NCBI GenBank assembly: GCA_963666995.1
Contig: OY762941.1
Span: forward strand, 2,418,001 to 2,482,000
DNA length: 64,000 bases
Reading direction: 5' to 3'
Source: Syntrophobacter sp963666995
GTDB taxonomy: Bacteria > Desulfobacterota > Syntrophobacteria > Syntrophobacterales > Syntrophobacteraceae
Under the pieces are notes generated by a model. That model did not search any database. It had not been told where the DNA came from and saw only the letters and a program-made list of their open reading frames with translations. Position numbers and translations under genes: made by a program. This document shows, in pieces, positions 60,540-64,000 of this stretch (position 1 is its first letter; every line of letters begins with the position of its first letter).

Positions 60540-61022
60540 ATGCCGAAGAAAGAAGAAATGACGGCTTCGCCGTCCACGGGGCCTCACCGGTTTGAAATGA
60601 AAGCCTGGATAAGCTGTGCGCCGTTTGAGCGCCTCCTGAATATGACTATCCTGGAAGCTGATGAAGGTCGGGCGGTACTGGATATGCCTTTTCTCATCGA
60701 TTACGCTCAAGGGGCCGGGTTGATGCACGGGGGCGCCCTGGTAAGCCTGGCGGATACCGCTGTGGTTATGGCCATCAAGAGCATAATCCCTCCGGAGTCA
60801 CACTTTGCGACCATCGCCTGCGAAGTGAAATACCTTCTGCCCGTCAAGAAAGGAATTGTCACTGCAAGGGCAAAGGTGCTCGACAGGGAAGGGAGAATCC
60901 TGAAAGGCCATGCAACCGTCTATGATGAAGAAAACAGGGCTGTGATGGAGTTTACCTCAACCTTCAAAATGGCAAAAGATACCACAATCAGGGGCATTAC
61001 CTTCAACGACGGCAGCGCATAG
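60540..61022 (+). CDS. PaaI-family hotdog thioesterase
   Basis: The 160-residue hotdog protein has the family motif MHGGALVSLADTAVVMAI (the HGG..S.AD signature) and CEVKYLLPVKKG. Such enzymes hydrolyse aryl- or acyl-CoA thioesters in the cytoplasm. ATG 60540 has an AGAGGAGG site at a rather long distance; ATG 60558 is the other option, and the frame is open further upstream without family likeness. It is a single gene between the peptide operon and the TRAP genes. Confidence 0.85.
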   Translation: MPKKEEMTASPSTGPHRFEMKAWISCAPFERLLNMTILEADEGRAVLDMPFLIDYAQGAGLMHGGALVSLADTAVVMAIKSIIPPESHFATIACEVKYLLPVKKGIVTARAKVLDREGRILKGHATVYDEENRAVMEFTSTFKMAKDTTIRGITFNDGSA

Positions 61023-61067
61023 CCCCATGCGCCGGCGTTCACCGGAATGACGAACCCTGGTTACGCT

Positions 61068-61093
61068 CGTTCCCACGATCCTGCGTGGGAACG
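61068..61093. repeat. Short intergenic palindrome
   Basis: CGTTCCCACG (61068-61077) and CGTGGGAACG (61084-61093) form a perfect 10-bp hairpin with a 6-nt loop. This module (CGTTCCCACG..CGTGGGAACG) is a known scattered palindrome in proteobacterial genomes. It sits between the thioesterase and dctP. Confidence 0.6.
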
Positions 61094-61179
61094 CAGACAC
61101 TTTTCCTTTGGGCAACAGGCCGGTAACGGCCTCCCGGATAGATACCGGCTCCAATCATTCAAACAAGAGGAGGGATTTC

Positions 61180-62262
61180 ATGAAGGCAATGCCTGTCCGA
61201 ATTTTCAGCTTCCTGCTTGTGGTCGCCGTGGTCCTGGCATTCGGCGCACCCGCTGCATCCGCCGCCGACGAGGGTAAGTTCAAGGAGGAGTACAAGCTCA
61301 CCCTTAACGTGGCCCCGTCATTCTATTGGGGGATGGGAGCGACCAAGTTCGCCGAGCTGGTGAAAGAGAAGACCAACGGGAAGATCAATGTAAAGCCTTA
61401 CTACAACAGTACATTGCTCAAGGGAGCCCAGTTGCAGTCGCCCCAGATGGTTGCAAGGGGGATCATCGACTGTGCCGTCGAATCCACCATCAATGCATCG
61501 ACGGTAATCCCTTCGATGAACATTTTTTCCTTCCCGTTCTTCATCAATAACTTCGAAAACCTCGACAAGCTGGAAAACGGGGAAACGGGGAAAGCCATTT
61601 TTGCCGAAATGGAAAAGATCGGGCTGAAGCCCCTGGCCTGGGCGGAAAACGGATTCAGGCAGATCACCAACAGCAAGCGGGCCGTGGAGAAACCCGAAGA
61701 CCTGAAAGGCATGCGAATTCGGGTGGTGGGCAGCCCTATCTTCATCGACACGTTCCGCGAGTTGGGCGCCGATCCGGTCAACATGAACTGGGGCGATGCG
61801 GTGACCGCTTTTCAGCAGGGAGTTGTGGACGGCCAGGAAAACCCCGTCGGGGTGCTGATTCCCGTTCAAATCTACCAGTACAACAAGTACGTGACCATGT
61901 GGAATTATCTGGCCGATCCTCTGATCATCTACTGGAACAAAGAGCAGTGGGAGGCGTTCCCGGCCGATATCAAGAAAGCCATCCAGGAAGCGGCCGACGA
62001 AGCCGCCAGGTATGAAAGGGCGCTCGCCCGGGCGGGTCTTGACGGAGAGAAGTCGCTCAACATCCTGAAGAACGAGTTCAAATACGCCATGGAAGTTCCG
62101 GACCCGATCAAGTTCTTCCAGGAAAAGGGGATGACCGTCACCACTCTTTCCGAAGAACAACAGAAGGCTTTCAAAGAGGCTCTCAAACCGGTCCGCGACA
62201 AGTGGATCCCGCAGGTTGGGAAAGACATCTACGACAAGGCCGTGGGCGACATGTCCCGGTAA
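61180..62262 (+). CDS. TRAP transporter substrate-binding protein
   Basis: The 360-residue protein has a signal peptide (to about residue 27, SFLLVVAVVLAFGAPAASA). The mature DctP domain includes NSKRAVEKPEDLKGMRIRV and NMNWGDAVTAFQQGVVDGQENP, the signature of DctP-type solute receptors with the conserved Arg that grips the carboxylate of the ligand. It delivers organic acids to the membrane permease pair encoded next. ATG 61180 follows AGAGGAGGG; the upstream frame to 61108 is not signal-like. First gene of the TRAP operon. Confidence 0.93.
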   Translation: MKAMPVRIFSFLLVVAVVLAFGAPAASAADEGKFKEEYKLTLNVAPSFYWGMGATKFAELVKEKTNGKINVKPYYNSTLLKGAQLQSPQMVARGIIDCAVESTINASTVIPSMNIFSFPFFINNFENLDKLENGETGKAIFAEMEKIGLKPLAWAENGFRQITNSKRAVEKPEDLKGMRIRVVGSPIFIDTFRELGADPVNMNWGDAVTAFQQGVVDGQENPVGVLIPVQIYQYNKYVTMWNYLADPLIIYWNKEQWEAFPADIKKAIQEAADEAARYERALARAGLDGEKSLNILKNEFKYAMEVPDPIKFFQEKGMTVTTLSEEQQKAFKEALKPVRDKWIPQVGKDIYDKAVGDMSR

Positions 62263-62339
62263 GCTGCACCGGCGGAAGGACCCGTGTGAAGCAATATGTT
62301 CACGAGGGTCCTTCTCATTTGCCAGGGAGATTCGAAACC

Positions 62340-62837
62340 GTGAGCGGTTCCAAACAGAGTTTAAAGTCTTTCAAGCCGGAGCACTGGATCGTTGCCGTCC
62401 TGCTTTTTGTTATGTCGTGCATTACCTTTGCCAACATTCTCAGCCGCTATTTCTTCCATTTCTCATTTGCCGCGACCGAGGAGATAACGATCAACTTCTT
62501 CGTCTGGATGACCGTCGTCGGCTCGGGAATCGCATTCAGCCGGGGCGCTCACTTAGGGATGGTCACCCTTTTCAACCTGTTTCCGCCAGGATTCAGGAAG
62601 GCCGTGATCCTTTTCAGCGCGGCTTTGAGCGCCCTGCTCTTTGTTCTGGTGAACCTGTATCTGATTCGGACCATCTATGATGAAATCGTCCTGTTCCACG
62701 CGACGTCGGGGGCACTGGGGATTCCCGTCTGGATTTACTACGCGGGGGTTCCCATTCTGTCCGTCTTTGTTTTCAAAGGCATTTATCAGGACGCGTCGGC
62801 GAAGCTGAAGGAAGTCGAAGGGGGGGCGGAAAAATAG
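62340..62837 (+). CDS. TRAP transporter small permease (DctQ)
   Basis: The protein has 165 residues from GTG 62340, with four membrane helices and the DctQ features CITFANILSRYFF and TEEITINFFVWMTVVGSG. It forms the membrane complex with the large permease. The start is uncertain: GTG 62286 (after GGAAGGA) would add 18 residues. Its stop overlaps the large permease start by one base. Confidence 0.9.
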   Translation: MSGSKQSLKSFKPEHWIVAVLLFVMSCITFANILSRYFFHFSFAATEEITINFFVWMTVVGSGIAFSRGAHLGMVTLFNLFPPGFRKAVILFSAALSALLFVLVNLYLIRTIYDEIVLFHATSGALGIPVWIYYAGVPILSVFVFKGIYQDASAKLKEVEGGAEK

Positions 62838-64000
62838 TGGCGACTCTGCTTGTCAGTCTGACCTTTCTGGTTCTCGTGATGATCGGGATCCCCATCGGCA
62901 CGTGTCTCGGCGTAGCCGCCGTCGTCACCCTTTTCGGATTCAACCTCGGCATGGGAATGGTGGGGATGAATTTCTGCGCCGGAATCGCCTCGTTCCCGCT
63001 TCTGGCAATCCCTTTTTTCGTACTGGCCGGAGTCATCCTCGAAAAGGCGGGGCTGGCCGCCACCATCGCCCGGCTGTTTGAACTCCTGGTCGGCAGGATG
63101 GTCGGGGGCCTGGCCATCGTGTCGGTGCTCACCTGCATGTTCTGGGGGGCCATATCCGGCTCGGGCCCGGCGACCACGGCGGCGGTGGGCCTGATCCTGC
63201 TTTCCCCCATGATCCGGCACGGCTACGATAAAAATTTTGCCGGGGCCACCATCGCCGGGGCGTCGGACCTCTCGATCATCATTCCGCCGAGCATCGCCTT
63301 CATCATCTATGGAAACATCACGAGCGTTTCGGTGAGCGCTCTATTCGTTGCGGGCATCATCCCGGGGATTCTTACCGGCCTGGCCATGGTCTTCATGGCA
63401 TGGCTGATCTCCAGGAAAAGAGGCTACCGGGGTTTGGAGGACAGAGGAAGCTTAAAGGAAATCCTGACGGCGCTGCGCCAATCCATCTGGGCCCTCATGG
63501 CGCCCATAGTGATCCTGGGGGGCATATACACCGGCATCTTTACGCCCACCGAAGCTGCGGTGGTTGCCGTGTTTTACAGCCTGTTCGTCGCCATTTTCGT
63601 CTACCGGTCCATCACGCTCAGTGATTTTGTCCAGATCCTCGTGGACTCGGCCGTTACCAGTTCGGTCATCATGTTCATCGTGGTGTTTGCAGGGATCTTT
63701 ACCTGGGTGGCATCGGTGATCGGGATCATCGATCTTGCGGCCAAATTCATCGTCAGCATTTCCCCCAACGCCATCGTCATGATCATCCTGGTGGACATCC
63801 TGCTGCTGGCGCTCGGAATGGTTCTGGATGCTATTTCGATATCCTACATTCTCATGCCGATCCTGGTTCCGGTGCTTGCGGCCTTCAAGATCGATCCACT
63901 GTGGTACGGGGTCATCTTCGTGTGTGCTCTGGCGATCGGTCAGGCGACTCCGCCCGTTGGGGTGAACCTGTTCACCGCGGCCAACCTGGTTGGCGGCGAC
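62837..64000 (+). CDS. TRAP transporter large permease (DctM), cut by window end
   Basis: Open from GTG 62837 to the last base, 388 codons, with no stop in the window; about 40 residues are missing compared with the usual 425. Many membrane helices, LAIPFFVLAGVILE, GAISGSGPATTAAVG, ASDLSIIIPPS and GQATPPVGVNLFTAANL are typical of DctM. It is the channel subunit, driven by the ion gradient. The overlap TAGTG with dctQ shows coupling. The operon is dctP-dctQ-dctM. Confidence 0.93.
   Translation, partial: MATLLVSLTFLVLVMIGIPIGTCLGVAAVVTLFGFNLGMGMVGMNFCAGIASFPLLAIPFFVLAGVILEKAGLAATIARLFELLVGRMVGGLAIVSVLTCMFWGAISGSGPATTAAVGLILLSPMIRHGYDKNFAGATIAGASDLSIIIPPSIAFIIYGNITSVSVSALFVAGIIPGILTGLAMVFMAWLISRKRGYRGLEDRGSLKEILTALRQSIWALMAPIVILGGIYTGIFTPTEAAVVAVFYSLFVAIFVYRSITLSDFVQILVDSAVTSSVIMFIVVFAGIFTWVASVIGIIDLAAKFIVSISPNAIVMIILVDILLLALGMVLDAISISYILMPILVPVLAAFKIDPLWYGVIFVCALAIGQATPPVGVNLFTAANLVGGD

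Overview
The window looks like a piece of chromosome from a GC-rich, anaerobic, syntrophic or sulfate-reducing deltaproteobacterium (Desulfobacterota), most like Syntrophobacter. This rests on the gene content: a split lactate-racemase cofactor system, rubrerythrin, an ADP-forming acyl-CoA synthetase, a large FeoAB locus, a candidate selenoprotein and a cobalamin riboswitch. The organism name is an inference, not something the sequence states. No rRNA, tRNA, CRISPR array, intact transposase or prophage was seen. Coding density is high, but several gaps of 0.3-0.9 kb carry dispersed hairpin repeats or decayed genes.

Layout. 1-9.2 kb: 3' end of larC, cinA, thpR, recA, alaS, then a tiny minus-strand zinc-ribbon gene with an in-frame TGA and a SECIS-like hairpin (candidate selenoprotein), a TGS protein that has lost its GTPase domain, and a sigma-70 factor. 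9.4-14 kb: a membrane CDP-archaeol-synthase-like/phosphoesterase fusion, a frameshifted outer-membrane protein gene, an alcohol-dehydrogenase remnant and nagZ, whose 5' end is partly duplicated. 14-18.2 kb: a MacAB/Lol-type ABC export operon facing a hemerythrin-like lipoprotein gene. 18.3-23.3 kb: a BMP/NupOPQ nucleoside ABC importer. 23.6-31 kb: trmI, an amidase, a sigma-54-driven glnB-amtB pair, a PAS histidine kinase and aroB. 31.5-36 kb: a ferrous-iron uptake cluster (two FeoA, FeoB, a Cys-rich small protein) and a site-2 protease. 36.6-46.8 kb: pcm, a LOG-like protein, a degenerate GGDEF protein, waaA, larB, a B12-binding-type radical SAM protein, dtd, tatA, a VTT membrane protein and rubrerythrin. 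47.7-58 kb: a FlK-like thioesterase with ADP-forming acyl-CoA synthetase, a class II aldolase, ftsY, and a minus-strand set of flavoprotein, GH15 glucoamylase and VTT protein. 58.3-64 kb: a cobalamin riboswitch with a terminator, a 36-residue peptide gene and a SPASM radical SAM enzyme, then a PaaI-type thioesterase and a TRAP transporter running off the end.

The most notable system is at 58.35-60.13 kb: a B12 riboswitch controls a very short basic peptide and a radical SAM/SPASM peptide maturase. It matches what I recall as the CbpA/CbpB modified-peptide pair, whose product is unknown to me. The second is the 55-codon dual-CXXC gene at 6857-7024, where a TGA between the two CXXC motifs is followed by a hairpin whose loop resembles the E. 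coli fdhF SECIS. Other unusual items are the CarS/phosphoesterase fusion, the TGS protein without a G domain, the 117-bp duplication at nagZ, and a family of mosaic hairpin repeats in at least five intergenic gaps.
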